NCBI RefSeq assembly: GCF_017355205.1
Contig: NZ_JADIJK010000011.1
Coordinates: forward strand, 62,001 to 126,000
DNA length: 64,000 nt
Origin: Bacillus sp. SD088
GTDB lineage: Bacteria > Bacillota > Bacilli > Bacillales > Bacillaceae_C
Direction: 5' to 3'
Shown here: positions 17,344 through 26,857 of the stretch, piece by piece
How positions within the stretch are numbered: the stretch's first letter is position 1
Layout: each line of letters opens with the position of its first letter
Made by a program: the position numbers and the translations under genes
Notes under the pieces: model-generated
Databases searched by the model: none
Seen by the model: the letters and a program-made list of their open reading frames with translations, nothing else
Told to the model about the DNA's origin: nothing

Positions 17344-19413
17344 ATGAAATTAATCACAACAATCATGCAGGCTATCAAAAGATTTTGGAAAAAAGCGCAT
17401 TTAAATCAGATATTAATCTTAACGATATCATTAGTGGTTTTACTTGGTTTGGGATATTTTGCGTGGATCGCTAGTACAACAAATGTGGAAGCCTTAAAAC
17501 AAGGATTATCTCAATCCACCATTATTTATGATAAAGATGAGGATGAAGCAAGTAAGATCTCTGCAAATAGGATGGAAGGTGTCTCTATAGACAAAGTTCC
17601 AGAGTATTTACAGGGAGCGATCATCTCGATTGAAGACCATCGTTTTCGTGAGCATAACGGTTTCGATGTCAAAGGAATTATGCGAGCTTTTTTCTCAAAT
17701 TTAAAAGCAGGCAGAATTACAGCAGGTGGAAGTACGATTACACAGCAATTAACGAAGGTCGCGCTTTTGTCACCTGAAAGAACATATAAACGAAAGATTG
17801 AGGAAATTTTTCTTGCTGTAAAGTTAGAAAAGTCTTTTACAAAAGACGAAATTTTAGAAATGTATATGAACCAAGTGTTTTTTGGAAGTGGTGGTTGGGG
17901 AGTTCAAAACGCCTCCAAAACGTATTTTGGTAAAGATGTAGGGAATATAACGATTAGTGAAGCTGCCATGTTAGCAGGAATTATTAACCGTCCATCTGCA
18001 TTAGATCCGTATAAAAACATGGAAGCATCCTTAGAGCGGCGCGATATTGTTCTAAGACAGATGGAAAAATATGGAGTAATTACTGAAGAAGAAATGAATC
18101 AGGCGCTAAATGAGAAAATCGTATTGAATAATCAGGGGGATGATCCGTTAAAAGGAAAATATCCTTATTATGTTGATGCGGTGTTAAATGAAGCTATTTA
18201 TCGATACGGACTTACTCAAGATGAAATTCTAACAAGAGGGTATAAAATTTATACACAAATGGATCAAAATCTGCAATCATCATTAGAGAATGTCTATGCG
18301 AACGATGATCTATTTCCAGTTAGCAGCGATGGAACTTTAGCTCAGAGTGGTGCTGTTTTACTTGATCCAAAAACTGGAGGAATAAGAGGGTTAGTAGGTG
18401 GACGAGGAGAGCATACTTTTCGTGGATATAATCGTGCGACTCAATTAACAGCACAACCAGGATCTGCTATCAAGCCTTTAGCTGTCTATACACCTGCTTT
18501 GGAAGCAGGTTACACAGCTTATTCAATTTTGAAGGATGAAGAGTCACTTTCCTTTGATGGTTATCAACCAAAAAATGCAAACCATCAGTATGCAGGCGAA
18601 GTTCCAATGTATCAGGCTGTGGAGGATTCTTTAAATGTTCCTGCCGTTTGGTTACTAAATGAGCTAGGAATAGAAAAGAGCAGTGAAGCATTGCAAAAGT
18701 TCGGGCTTTCTGTTTCCGAAAAAGATAAGAATTTGAGTCTGGCTCTTGGAGGCACAGATACAGGCTATTCACCAAAGCAAATGGCTGAAGCTTATTCAGC
18801 TTTTGCCAACGGTGGTCAACGGATCCAAAGTCATATTATTACAAAGATTGTGGGTCCCACAGGGAATGTAGAAGTCGAGGTACATCCGAAAAAAACTCGA
18901 GTAATGGATTCTTCTACAGCAGAAGAGATGACTTCTATGTTACTGAACGTTATTGATTCCGGTACAGGACAAAAAGCCAAAATAGATGATTACAAGCTAG
19001 CAGGAAAGACAGGTTCAACACAGGTATCTTATGATCCAAACGGCACAAAGGACCAGTGGTTTGTCGGCTATACACCAAATTTAGTCGGCGCAGTGTGGCT
19101 CGGATATGATTATACCGACGAACAGCATTATTTAAAAGGGTCAAGTGGTGATGTGGTCACACCTATTTTCCGCAGTATAATGGCGAATAGTCTTTCCCAT
19201 ATTGAAAATGATGATTTTGCAACAAAATCGATCAATCAACATATAGAAGAACAAAATCAAAAGGATAACCGTTCTATTAAAGATAAATTAAAAGATTTTG
19301 ATGATAAAATGTCAAAAGAAGCAGAAAAGTGGATGGAGAGATGGGATAAAGGAAAAGGGAAATGGAATGAAATAGAGGATAAAATAAAAAACAAACTTAA
19401 ACAATTAGAATAA
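17344..19413 (+). CDS. Class A penicillin-binding protein (transglycosylase/transpeptidase)
   Basis: A 689-residue bifunctional peptidoglycan synthase. One membrane anchor lies at residues 22-43. The GT51 glycosyltransferase domain has ISIEDHRFREHNGFD (catalytic Glu97), GGSTITQQLTK and RKIEEIFLAVKLE. The transpeptidase domain has the SxxK motif in QPGSAIKPLA (Ser374, Lys377), SLNVPA (SxN) and LAGKTGST (KTG). The last 60 residues are highly charged and lysine-rich, beyond the catalytic core. The Shine-Dalgarno site is weak. It most resembles the PbpF/PBP1A group; which paralogue cannot be settled by eye. Monocistronic between repeats A2 and B4. Confidence 0.93.
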   Translation: MKLITTIMQAIKRFWKKAHLNQILILTISLVVLLGLGYFAWIASTTNVEALKQGLSQSTIIYDKDEDEASKISANRMEGVSIDKVPEYLQGAIISIEDHRFREHNGFDVKGIMRAFFSNLKAGRITAGGSTITQQLTKVALLSPERTYKRKIEEIFLAVKLEKSFTKDEILEMYMNQVFFGSGGWGVQNASKTYFGKDVGNITISEAAMLAGIINRPSALDPYKNMEASLERRDIVLRQMEKYGVITEEEMNQALNEKIVLNNQGDDPLKGKYPYYVDAVLNEAIYRYGLTQDEILTRGYKIYTQMDQNLQSSLENVYANDDLFPVSSDGTLAQSGAVLLDPKTGGIRGLVGGRGEHTFRGYNRATQLTAQPGSAIKPLAVYTPALEAGYTAYSILKDEESLSFDGYQPKNANHQYAGEVPMYQAVEDSLNVPAVWLLNELGIEKSSEALQKFGLSVSEKDKNLSLALGGTDTGYSPKQMAEAYSAFANGGQRIQSHIITKIVGPTGNVEVEVHPKKTRVMDSSTAEEMTSMLLNVIDSGTGQKAKIDDYKLAGKTGSTQVSYDPNGTKDQWFVGYTPNLVGAVWLGYDYTDEQHYLKGSSGDVVTPIFRSIMANSLSHIENDDFATKSINQHIEEQNQKDNRSIKDKLKDFDDKMSKEAEKWMERWDKGKGKWNEIEDKIKNKLKQLE

Positions 19414-19430
19414 AGTATTCTTAAAGAGGA

Positions 19431-19768
19431 CGTTCTAAAAGTCCGGTAAAAATGATGCTGTGAGATAAAAGATCTTCGACTAATACCGACACGTCCTGTG
19501 TCGAACGTCGAAGTCACCACATCCTGTGGTAGCTCGTTGGCTTGCTTTTCCGCCGCTCACGTATTAACTGCATACGTTCCGCTGCTTGAAAACCAGGGGA
19601 AGAGTCTTCTGTTAAAACCACCAACATCCTGTGAGGCAACACGGAACTCAGTACATCCTGTACAAGTCCGCCTCGAATTTCGACGTACAGGATGTACTAG
19701 TGTCGGCGTTGCTGACAGGACGTCAGCGCCTTAGCAGACTTGGTCCTTTTTATCCTCCTTTTTGAACA
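19431..19768. repeat. Family B repeat, copy 4 (composite, enlarged)
   Basis: Bounded by GTTCTAAAAGTCCGG and TCCTTTTTGAACA, but 338 bases long because several hairpin modules are chained: CGACACGTCCTGTGTCG, CCACATCCTGTGG, CCAACATCCTGTGAGG, GTACATCCTGTAC (19651-19663), GTACAGGATGTAC (19685-19697) and GCTGACAGGACGTCAGC (19711-19727). A middle portion (cacgtattaactgcatacg) also appears, inverted, in copy B7. A 78-codon frame here is a chance product of the repeat. Confidence 0.85.
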
Positions 19769-19775
19769 CGAATTT

Positions 19776-19829
19776 AAAGGGTGATCTGATCAGACGAACT
19801 TTCGATGATTAGATCGCCTTTTATATTTT
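19776..19829 (+). terminator. Terminator downstream of the PBP gene
   Basis: AAAGGGTGATCTGATCA pairs with TGATTAGATCGCCTTTT over 17 positions when G-U pairs are allowed on the plus-strand RNA, followed by TATATTTTATTT. It lies directly after repeat B4. Confidence 0.85.
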
Positions 19830-19959
19830 ATTTGGTCCTTTTATGACTGAAGTCACGAGAATTTCGGTTAATTGATAAATATAAAGGCAGGGAGATGAAA
19901 AATTACGTTGATTATGAGAAAATAGAGAAGATGATGAAAGATTATAGGAGGCTATACAT

Positions 19960-21342
19960 ATGGATTATCGGATTGAGAAAGATACAATAGGAGAAATTAA
20001 AGTACAAAATGACAAGTATTGGGGTGCTCAAACGCAAAGAAGTAAACAGAACTTTAAAATTGGTACTGAAAAGGTTTCTATGGAAGTTATTAAAGCCTTT
20101 TCTCATCTTAAGAAGGCAGCAGCGATTGCGAATCATCAGTTAGGCAAGCTTTCTTCCACAAAAAAGGTGGCAATTAGCCAGGCTTGTGACGAAGTACTTG
20201 AGGGGAAATTCGACGAACATTTCCCACTAGTTGTGTGGCAGACTGGAAGCGGAACACAATCGAATATGAACGTGAATGAAGTGGTTGCTAGACGTGCGAA
20301 CGAATTATTAGCAGAGCAGGGGGCAGAAGAAACCGTTCACCCTAATGATGATGTCAATATGTCACAAAGTTCCAATGATACATTTCCAACAGCCATGCAT
20401 GTGGCAGCTTATCAAGAGGTCCATGAATTATTGATACCAGCTCTACATCAACTTACATCAACCTTACAGAAAAAAGAGCAAGCGTATATGGAAATTATTA
20501 AAATTGGACGTACCCATCTACAAGATGCAACCCCTTTAACATTGGGGCAAGAAATTAGTGGCTGGCGTGCGATGTTAGAAAAAAGCGGAAAGATGCTAAA
20601 GGAAAGTGTGGAGCATTTGCTACAGCTTGCAATCGGTGGTACTGCGGTAGGAACAGGGATTAATGCAGATCCAGCATTTGGAAATCTAGTGGCTGAGCAA
20701 CTTAGCAAACAAACAAATTATTCTTTTGTTTCATCAGATAATAAATTTCATGCATTGACGAGTCATGATGAAATTGTTTTTGTACACGGTGCCGTTAAAG
20801 GCTTAGCAGCTGATTTAATGAAGATTGCCAATGACGTTCGCTGGTTGGCGAGTGGACCTCGTAGTGGAATTGGTGAATTGTCAATCCCAGCAAATGAACC
20901 AGGTAGTTCCATTATGCCTGGAAAAGTAAATCCTACACAAAGCGAAGCCATTACAATGGTTGTAACGCAAGTAATGGGGAATGATGCAGCCATTGGCTTT
21001 GCGGCCAGTCAGGGGAATTTTGAATTAAATGTATTCAAACCTGTTATTATTTATAATTTCTTGCAGTCTGTACGACTTCTAGCAGATAGTATGATTTCTT
21101 TTGACGAAAATTGTATCGTAGGCTTAGAACCTAATCTAGATGTAATTGAGGAAAATGTGAATCGCTCTCTTATGTTAGTAACAGCATTAAATCCTCATAT
21201 TGGCTACGAGAAGGCAGCTGAAATCGCTAAATTAGCTTTTAAAGAAGGAACTACATTAAAAGAAGCAGCGATTAAAACAGGTTATTTAACAGCAGAACAA
21301 TATGATGAGTGGATCGACCCAAGCAAAATGGTTAATTTATAA
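19960..21342 (+). CDS. fumC: Class II fumarate hydratase
   Basis: A 460-residue fumarase C, usual length, catalysing reversible hydration of fumarate to L-malate in the TCA cycle. Signature text includes [47 protein letters not shown] and the mobile catalytic loop [16 protein letters not shown]. The first residues ([20 protein letters not shown]) match B. subtilis FumC closely as I recall it. ATAGGAGG precedes the ATG. Single gene ending at a GC-rich terminator shared with the convergent SASP gene. Confidence 0.96.
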   Translation: MDYRIEKDTIGEIKVQNDKYWGAQTQRSKQNFKIGTEKVSMEVIKAFSHLKKAAAIANHQLGKLSSTKKVAISQACDEVLEGKFDEHFPLVVWQTGSGTQSNMNVNEVVARRANELLAEQGAEETVHPNDDVNMSQSSNDTFPTAMHVAAYQEVHELLIPALHQLTSTLQKKEQAYMEIIKIGRTHLQDATPLTLGQEISGWRAMLEKSGKMLKESVEHLLQLAIGGTAVGTGINADPAFGNLVAEQLSKQTNYSFVSSDNKFHALTSHDEIVFVHGAVKGLAADLMKIANDVRWLASGPRSGIGELSIPANEPGSSIMPGKVNPTQSEAITMVVTQVMGNDAAIGFAASQGNFELNVFKPVIIYNFLQSVRLLADSMISFDENCIVGLEPNLDVIEENVNRSLMLVTALNPHIGYEKAAEIAKLAFKEGTTLKEAAIKTGYLTAEQYDEWIDPSKMVNL

Positions 21343-21378
21343 ACCAAAAGCGTAAGCGCCTAGATCATCCCTAATAGG

Positions 21379-21403
21379 AAAGCCCCCGGGATCCGGGGGC
21401 TTT
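21379..21403. terminator. Bidirectional terminator between fumC and the SASP gene
   Basis: AAAGCCCCCGG and CCGGGGGCTTT form an 11-bp, GC-rich stem with a 3-base loop. A/T ends on both sides let it act for the convergent genes. Confidence 0.9.
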
Positions 21404-21423
21404 AGCCATTATATTCAATTTTA

Positions 21424-21627
21424 TTAGCTGTTATAGCCGCCGCCAAGTTGTTGTTGAGCCATAGATACTAGGCGCTTTGTGATTTCTCCACCTACAGAAC
21501 CGTTAGCACGAGAAGTTGTTTCTGCTCCAAGGTTTACACCAAACTCTTGTGCAATTTCAACTTTCATTGAGTCAATTGCTTGCTCAGCACCAGGTACTAA
21601 GATTTGGTTTGAATTGTTGTTAGCCAT
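21424..21627 (-). CDS. Alpha/beta-type small acid-soluble spore protein
   Basis: A 67-residue protein starting [19 protein letters not shown]. The GPR protease site region is [22 protein letters not shown] and the DNA-binding C-terminal part is [19 protein letters not shown], both diagnostic of alpha/beta-type SASPs that coat spore DNA. The ATG at 21627 has GGAG 12 bases upstream. CATACTA (21663-21657), about 30 bases before the start, matches the sigma-G -10 consensus, as expected for forespore expression. The -35 region is inside a tRNA-like sequence described separately. Confidence 0.95.
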   Translation of the reverse strand: MANNNSNQILVPGAEQAIDSMKVEIAQEFGVNLGAETTSRANGSVGGEITKRLVSMAQQQLGGGYNS

Positions 21628-21661
21628 TTCTTTTGTCATCTCCTTGTCGTGTATTATAGTA

Positions 21662-21722
21662 TGGTTGGGTCCGCTGGAATTGCACCAGCACACTTATGGG
21701 TGCCCTACTGAGGTAAGACCCA
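21662..21722 (-). ncRNA. Truncated tRNA-like sequence upstream of the SASP gene
   Basis: On the minus strand 61 bases have the end parts of a tRNA. TGGGTCT (21722-21716) pairs with GGACCCA (21672-21666) as a 7-bp acceptor stem with one G-U, followed by A and CCA. Just inside is GCTGG-TGCAATT-CCAGC, a 5-bp T arm with a 7-base loop differing from TTCRANY only at position 55. T8-A9 and an AGTAGG D-loop-like segment follow the 5' acceptor. The D and anticodon arms are reduced to CCT/AGG and CAC/GTG. It cannot be a normal tRNA. Whether it is transcribed is unknown, and the CATACTA promoter box overlaps its CCA end. Confidence 0.5.
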
Positions 21723-21862
21723 GCGAGAAAGTCTCTTTGTCCTTTTTATTATGTTTTGTTGTTTAAAAATTATTCATACATTGTAGAGAGAGTTTTTCCC
21801 GGTTATTGTCCTTGATTAAGAGATGGCTTTGCTTTAAGAATATTATTTTCTATAAACAAGTA

Positions 21863-21902
21863 AAAAAACCTACCAATTTTTTCAAATTGGTAGGTTTTTT
21901 TA
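21863..21902. terminator. Terminator of the msmX-type gene
   Basis: AAAAAACCTACCAATTT and AAATTGGTAGGTTTTTT form a 17-bp perfect stem with a short loop, with T runs available on both strands. It lies 11 bases after the stop codon of the minus-strand ATPase gene. Confidence 0.92.
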
Positions 21903-21912
21903 CTTTGTTCGC

Positions 21913-23013
21913 TTATCGAATTCTTAGTTCAGTCTCTGTATCGAAGAAATGGACTTTATTCATATCTAAAGCAAGTTCCATGGTTTGCCCTGGTTCCGCA
22001 ATCGTTCTTGCATCTATTTTTGCCACAAATTCTTGTTCACCGATAGAAGAGTAAAGCATTGTTTCTGCTCCCAAAAGCTCAGAAACATCAATTTTGATAG
22101 TGATTTTTGTATTTGGTGATGCCTCAATGAATGCCGGCTCATCATGGAGGTCTTCAGGGCGTACACCCATTACAAAGGCCTTCCCTACATAACCTTGTTC
22201 ACGAAGCATTTTCATTTTGCCTTCTGGCACAGCTACTTTTTCTCCACCATCAATCTTGAAACCATCCTCTTCAAGTTTCCCGTTGAAGAAGTTCATTGCA
22301 GGTGATCCGATAAATCCACCAACAAAGATATTGTCTGGATTGTCATAAACTTCTTTCGGACTACCTACTTGTTGGATTACTCCGTCTTTCATAACAACAA
22401 TTCTAGTCGCCATTGTCATCGCTTCTGTTTGGTCATGAGTAACATAGATTGTTGTTGTTTGTAGTCTTTGGTGCAATTTTGCAATTTCCGCACGCATTTG
22501 AACACGGAGTTTCGCATCCAAGTTAGATAAAGGTTCGTCCATTAGGAATACTTTAGCATCCCGTACAATGGCACGTCCTAATGCCACACGCTGACGTTGT
22601 CCACCGGAAAGTGCTTTCGGCTTACGGTCAAGGAAGCTTTCAAGACCAAGAATTCTTGCAGCGTTATTGACACGTTCTTCGATTTCTTTCTTTGGCATTT
22701 TACGTAATTTCAACCCAAATGCCATATTGTCGTATACAGTCATATGTGGATAAAGAGCGTAGTTCTGGAATACCATCGCAATATCGCGGTCTTTAGGAGC
22801 GACATCGTTTACTCTTTTATCATCAATGTAGAAATCACCTTGTGAGATTTCTTCCAATCCAGCAATCATACGTAATGTTGTAGATTTACCACAACCAGAA
22901 GGTCCAACGAAAACGATAAATTCTTTATCTTCTACATGAAGATTGAAATCAGATACTGCTGTGACTTTATTATCATAAACTTTATAAATACCATCAAGAC
23001 GTAACTCAGCCAT
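21913..23013 (-). CDS. msmX: Sugar ABC transporter ATP-binding protein (MsmX/UgpC type)
   Basis: A 366-residue ATPase of the CUT1 carbohydrate ABC family. Walker A is GPSGCGKST (residues 37-45), then the Q loop VFQNYALYPHMTVYDN, signature LSGGQRQRVALGRA, Walker B VFLMDEPLSNLDAKLR and switch VTHDQTEAMT. The C-terminal third is the MalK-like regulatory OB domain with FVMGVRPEDLHDEPAF. It is encoded alone, without permeases, as for B. subtilis MsmX, which energises several sugar importers. The ATG at 23013 has a weak GGGGG site upstream. MsmX and UgpC are close; the name is by overall likeness. Confidence 0.88.
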   Translation of the reverse strand: MAELRLDGIYKVYDNKVTAVSDFNLHVEDKEFIVFVGPSGCGKSTTLRMIAGLEEISQGDFYIDDKRVNDVAPKDRDIAMVFQNYALYPHMTVYDNMAFGLKLRKMPKKEIEERVNNAARILGLESFLDRKPKALSGGQRQRVALGRAIVRDAKVFLMDEPLSNLDAKLRVQMRAEIAKLHQRLQTTTIYVTHDQTEAMTMATRIVVMKDGVIQQVGSPKEVYDNPDNIFVGGFIGSPAMNFFNGKLEEDGFKIDGGEKVAVPEGKMKMLREQGYVGKAFVMGVRPEDLHDEPAFIEASPNTKITIKIDVSELLGAETMLYSSIGEQEFVAKIDARTIAEPGQTMELALDMNKVHFFDTETELRIR

Positions 23014-23115
23014 TGATAAAACCCCCTAAATTTAATGTACTTTTATTGTACAGAATCCGCTTTCAGCAGGCTATGGACAAGGTGCACAAAATCGCGATCC
23101 ATTTTTTAGGCAAGA

Positions 23116-23351
23116 TGCCCATTAATAGAAAAAAGCTCCGCAGATGATAAGTCAACCTCGACTTATTCTTCGTCATGTTGCCCAGCTACAGACGACAGGA
23201 ACGAGAGACTTGCAGGTTGCGAATCAATCTGACAGGACGTCGAGCCTTTAACTGCTGTTCCGCTAAATAATCCTAAACCGCCGAAAGGGAAATTTCACCT
23301 TCGGCGGTTTAGGATTATTTGCTTGTCATCTCTACCGAAACGCCTTCCACT
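23116..23351. repeat. Family C-like composite repeat with a 21-bp hairpin
   Basis: Shares with family C copies the words gttccgct and ttgcttgtc and holds the module GACAGGACGTC (23231-23241). Between those words sits an unusually long perfect palindrome: 21 bases at 23265-23285 pair with 23300-23320 around a 14-base loop. It may terminate transcription from the PucR-type gene side or block read-through toward msmX. The outer limits are approximate. Confidence 0.6.
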
Positions 23352-23361
23352 TTTCTAGGCT

Positions 23362-24255
23362 CTAGGCGTCCATATGGAGACAGGCTAGGTATGTAAAGAA
23401 GGCGCCATGGAATGTTTTGATATCGATGCCTGTTTTCTCGATAAATTTGTCAATTCGATATTGAAGGCTATTCCGATGCATAAACAGTTGTTTGGCGGTT
23501 GAAGTAGCATTTGCTTGGTTTTCAATATATGTTTTAATCGTTTTTGTTAGATCAGTATCATCTGATAAGATCTGGTGAACATCTGCAAACAGGATAGGAC
23601 GCTCGTGTTCGGGAAGATTAAGATATGAATAATTCGGAATGACTTTTTCTCGTGTCATAATTCTTTCTTCTGGGTGATCCGATAATGAGACAGCCAACAA
23701 TCTTTGTTCTAATTCAAACAGATGTTTTAGTTGATGATGAACAGGTTGAAAAAAGCCAAGATAAAAATGAATTTTGATAAAAAAATCACTTTCTAATGCT
23801 TCAATGGCAGAGGATAAATCTTCCTCTGTTATGGAGAACTTTGGATGATCTTCAATGATAACGCCATGATGATGGCTGATAGGGACAAAGATTACCTCGT
23901 TAGAAAAGAGGCTTTTTGTCGCTTCCTCCCATTCATTATACTGAAAATCATCATGCATATTTGGAATAGTAAAATGGATAAAACGAATATTCTTTGCCTT
24001 GGAATCCGGAATTTTCCCATTATGGATTAAAAATTGATACCATTTCTCCGCCATAGGAGTCCGAACTAATTCTTGTCTAGGACCCAATGGGAAGAGAGTC
24101 GCAAGCAATGTAATTTCTTCTTTTGTTAATTGCGCATGTGGAATCCCTATATAAGAATCTGTGCGTTCATCCTTTAACCATATATGCTGTGAATCGGTAG
24201 TAGGTTTTAAACTCGTAATCGCATCAGGGTATAAATGTAATAATTTCTTAATCAT
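23362..24255 (-). CDS. PucR/CdaR-type helix-turn-helix regulator
   Basis: A 297-residue protein whose last 60 residues are a PucR-type C-terminal helix-turn-helix: IENQANATSTAKQLFMHRNSLQYRIDKFIEKTGI. The N-terminal 200 residues show no catalytic motif and no membrane segment; they may sense a ligand. The gene lies just upstream of msmX on the same strand but is separated from it by a 21-bp hairpin, so control of sugar uptake is only a guess. The Shine-Dalgarno AAAGGAG overlaps the end of repeat A3, whose GATAAA end supplies its first bases. Confidence 0.8.
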   Translation of the reverse strand: MIKKLLHLYPDAITSLKPTTDSQHIWLKDERTDSYIGIPHAQLTKEEITLLATLFPLGPRQELVRTPMAEKWYQFLIHNGKIPDSKAKNIRFIHFTIPNMHDDFQYNEWEEATKSLFSNEVIFVPISHHHGVIIEDHPKFSITEEDLSSAIEALESDFFIKIHFYLGFFQPVHHQLKHLFELEQRLLAVSLSDHPEERIMTREKVIPNYSYLNLPEHERPILFADVHQILSDDTDLTKTIKTYIENQANATSTAKQLFMHRNSLQYRIDKFIEKTGIDIKTFHGAFFTYLACLHMDA

Positions 24256-24265
24256 ATGAAGCTCC

Positions 24266-24575
24266 TTTATCCCGCATTAACGGGCAGTAATCCCCCCACC
24301 TCAAGGCTTTAGAGAATACGGAAAAGCATAGGTGGGGAATACACTGCCCGTAAAAGCCCGATTGGTTCAGGCCAACAAGATGTTGGTCACAAAGGCGTAG
24401 CGACGTACAGGACGTACTAGGCAGGTGAAACGACAGGATGTCGCGATTTTAGTCTTTGATCCTCTGAAATCAGTGGGGATGAAAGCAGACTAAGTTCGCG
24501 ACAACAATCGGCCACGTCTGCACTAGCACGTCCTGTGCGTCGAAAAAACCCCACTGATTGAAGTTTCACTTTATC
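24266..24575. repeat. Family A interspersed hairpin repeat, copy 3 (enlarged)
   Basis: 310 bases from TTTATCCCGCATTAACGGG to TTCACTTTATC. The outer stem is ACGGGCAGT/ACTGCCCGT, versus ACTGGCTGT/ACAGCCAGT in copies 1 and 2: both arms have changed together. Extra modules are inserted: CCAACAAGATGTTGG (24372-24386), GTACAGGACGTAC (24405-24417), CGACAGGATGTCG (24431-24443) and GCACGTCCTGTGC (24526-24538). The left end touches the ribosome binding site of the PucR-type gene. Confidence 0.87.
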
Positions 24576-24627
24576 TGCCTTTTTCTAGAAAGAAAAGGAG
24601 CTGACAATGAAGTCAGTCCTTTCTTCA

Positions 24628-24819
24628 TTATATCTCCTTAGGATCCTCTTCAGGAAAGAAATCCACGGCTTCTTCAATATTGGTGGAGTCTTTTCTCAAA
24701 AAAACGGATCCACCTGACATTCCTTCATTGACCATTCGGTCGACATCCATATATAATTTATGACGACCTTCAAAGTCGGTATCAGGTAAAAATTGCTTTT
24801 GCTTCTTTCTTTTATTCAT
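24628..24819 (-). CDS. Conserved-looking small hypothetical protein
   Basis: A 63-residue charged, soluble protein starting MNKRKKQKQFLPDTDFEGRH and ending acidic (FFPEEDPKEI). AAGGAGG is well placed before the ATG, which supports translation. The segment MVNEGMSGGSVFLRKDS looks ordered. I do not recognise a family. It lies in the yheE region, between the PucR-type regulator and the YheE-like gene, both on the same strand. Confidence 0.65.
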   Translation of the reverse strand: MNKRKKQKQFLPDTDFEGRHKLYMDVDRMVNEGMSGGSVFLRKDSTNIEEAVDFFPEEDPKEI

Positions 24820-24897
24820 ACCATCAGCCTCCTTCCGTTTTAGTATGGAGGGGGGATGGATATTACATGCTCTTTAAATATTGGTAAGCCTTATTAA

Positions 24898-25116
24898 TTA
24901 ACGTTCATGATCATAAATATGAAAGAGCATTAGATCATGAACCTGTTTTTCGATTAGATCTCTGTTTTCTATGAAGGTTAATGGGCTTTCCCAATCAATT
25001 TGACCGTTGGGGTGATAAAGACCAGAAATTTTTCTATGTTTGTAGAAAAAGGAGAATTTCCAACCTAGATGTTGTTGAGTAGGAAGAATGGTTTGAACTT
25101 GAAAATGTTGAAACAT
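24898..25116 (-). CDS. yheE: YheE-like protein (DUF5342 type)
   Basis: A 72-residue protein starting MFQHFQVQTILPTQQHLGW. The text GWKFSFFYKHRKISGLYHPNGQIDW reads as two or three beta strands, and the C terminus HDLMLFHIYDHER is helical. AGAGGTGAAG precedes the ATG. Size and position next to yheB and yheA fit B. subtilis YheE, a small conserved protein of unknown role. The name rests on synteny and remembered resemblance. Confidence 0.7.
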   Translation of the reverse strand: MFQHFQVQTILPTQQHLGWKFSFFYKHRKISGLYHPNGQIDWESPLTFIENRDLIEKQVHDLMLFHIYDHER

Positions 25117-25316
25117 ATTTCTTCACCTCTTAAGTAGTTTACCAAATATAAGCAAATCATTAAATAAAAATCCATGAACAACGCTTTTATATATTAACAA
25201 GTTCATGTTCAAACTGGACTTTTTTAGCAATCTCTAAAAGGATAGGAACCTTTCTTGTGATGAAACGTAATAAATTTAGAAGCGAATAAGAGTTAAGTTA
25301 CTCAGGAGGAGTTAAA

Positions 25317-26456
25317 ATGTCACATTGGATATGGATGTTACTATTTATGATCGTGATTGGAGCAATCATTGGTGGCCTTACGAATTTCTTGGCCATTCAA
25401 ATGCTCTTTCGACCACACCGTCCCATTTATATTGGGAAATGGCAGCTCCCTTTTACACCAGGATTAATTCCCAAAAGGCAAAAGGAGCTAGCTACACAAG
25501 TAGGAAAATTAGTCGTGAACCATTTAGTAACTCCGCAAAGTATACAAGAAAAGTTATCTGACCCAAAATTTAAATATGAAGTGGAAACATTAGTCAGCAA
25601 TAAAATACATAGTTGGCTAAACGAAAACTGGACGGTTGAACAATTATTGCATTTTTTACAGATCGAAAATGCGGAACAAAAAGCGAGAGACTATTTACAT
25701 AGTAAAGTGAAACAAAAATATGCATCCTTAAAGGGAAAATACAGTAATGAGCCAATCATTGAACTCGTGCCTGAGGAGTGGGAGATCAAGGTGCAAGAGA
25801 AAATTCCTGATCTTTCTGAGAAGGTATTGGACAAAGTGAGTACTTATTTTTCTAGTGAACAAGGAAAAGAAAAAATAAATAAAATGATCGAAGAGTTTTT
25901 TCAAGATCGAGGTCGAATTTGGACGATGATTCAAATGTTTGTTGGTAATCAATCATTGGTCGATCGACTTCAGCCAGAACTGATTAAATTTCTACAAAAT
26001 GACAATACAAAACAGATGCTTACGAATATATTACAAGCAGAATGGAGTAAATTACAGCAAAATTCAATGGAGGATTTATTTCCGAATTGGCAAGATGAAC
26101 CATTATTACATTATCTAGAAAAATTGGCAGACAAGGCAATTCCATTAGATACGTTCTTTCGTCTTTCTATTGATGAGGTGATTTCACCATTTAAAGAAAA
26201 GATCGATCGAAAGTGGGTTCCCTTTCTATTAGATGCTGCAGGAAACTATTTAGTACAAGGAACAGAAGAAATGATGAAAAGATTCCAGGTTGAAGAGATT
26301 GTCCGTGAACAAATTGAACAATTTTCATTAGCAAAGCTGGAAGAACTCGTGTTATCAATTGCGAAAAAGGAACTATCGATGATTACCTATTTGGGTGCCA
26401 TTCTTGGTGGTGCAATTGGCCTAATTCAAGGAATCATTGTGATGATTACTTCCTAG
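25317..26456 (+). CDS. yheB: DUF445 family membrane-associated protein (YheB)
   Basis: A 379-residue DUF445 protein. It starts with a hydrophobic hairpin ([20 protein letters not shown]) followed by [32 protein letters not shown], the family signature, then about 280 residues of charged helices, and ends with a second membrane segment [17 protein letters not shown]. Both ends would be in the membrane with a large soluble middle. GGAGGAG precedes the ATG. It is followed 35 bases later by yheA, the same order as in B. subtilis. Some relatives are linked to spores or membranes, but no reaction is known. Confidence 0.92.
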   Translation: MSHWIWMLLFMIVIGAIIGGLTNFLAIQMLFRPHRPIYIGKWQLPFTPGLIPKRQKELATQVGKLVVNHLVTPQSIQEKLSDPKFKYEVETLVSNKIHSWLNENWTVEQLLHFLQIENAEQKARDYLHSKVKQKYASLKGKYSNEPIIELVPEEWEIKVQEKIPDLSEKVLDKVSTYFSSEQGKEKINKMIEEFFQDRGRIWTMIQMFVGNQSLVDRLQPELIKFLQNDNTKQMLTNILQAEWSKLQQNSMEDLFPNWQDEPLLHYLEKLADKAIPLDTFFRLSIDEVISPFKEKIDRKWVPFLLDAAGNYLVQGTEEMMKRFQVEEIVREQIEQFSLAKLEELVLSIAKKELSMITYLGAILGGAIGLIQGIIVMITS

Positions 26457-26491
26457 TATGTTACACTGTTTGGGAAGGAGGGATTCTATTT

Positions 26492-26848
26492 ATGGCAACA
26501 AATTTATATGATCATGCGTATGACCTTGAAAAATCTTTACGTGAAAGTGAAGAATATATGGATCTGAAGAATATGTATGAAGCAGTTGAAAATGATGCTA
26601 CGGCTAAATCAATGTTTGATTCATTTCGGCAAGTGCAAATGCAACTTCAGCAAAAACAGATGAATGGACAAGATATTCCGGAAGAAGAAGTTCAGCAAGC
26701 ACAATTGATTGCCAATCAAGTGCAACAGAATGAAAAAGTAACAAAATTAATGGAAGCAGAACAAAGAATGAGTATGGCGATTCAAGAGTTAAATAAAATT
26801 ATCATGAAGCCACTTGATGATTTATATGGAGCTGTCCAAGGACAGTAA
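26492..26848 (+). CDS. yheA: YlbF/YmcA family protein (YheA)
   Basis: A 118-residue all-helical protein of the YheA/YmcA/YlbF family. The typical text DLEKSLRESEEYMDLKNMYEAVENDATAKSMFDSFR is at residues 10-46, followed by QLQQKQMNGQDIPEEEVQQAQ. Paralogues YlbF and YmcA form the Y-complex that guides RNase Y; YheA's own role is less clear. AAGGAGGG precedes the ATG. Probably co-transcribed with yheB. Confidence 0.92.
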   Translation: MATNLYDHAYDLEKSLRESEEYMDLKNMYEAVENDATAKSMFDSFRQVQMQLQQKQMNGQDIPEEEVQQAQLIANQVQQNEKVTKLMEAEQRMSMAIQELNKIIMKPLDDLYGAVQGQ

Positions 26849-26857
26849 TGTAAAAAA

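Noticed and set aside
19498-19734. 78-codon frame inside repeat B4
   Set aside because: Composed of the repeated hairpin modules; no start signal.
21479-21766. 95-codon frame antisense to the SASP gene
   Set aside because: Shadow of the SASP coding strand and its leader.
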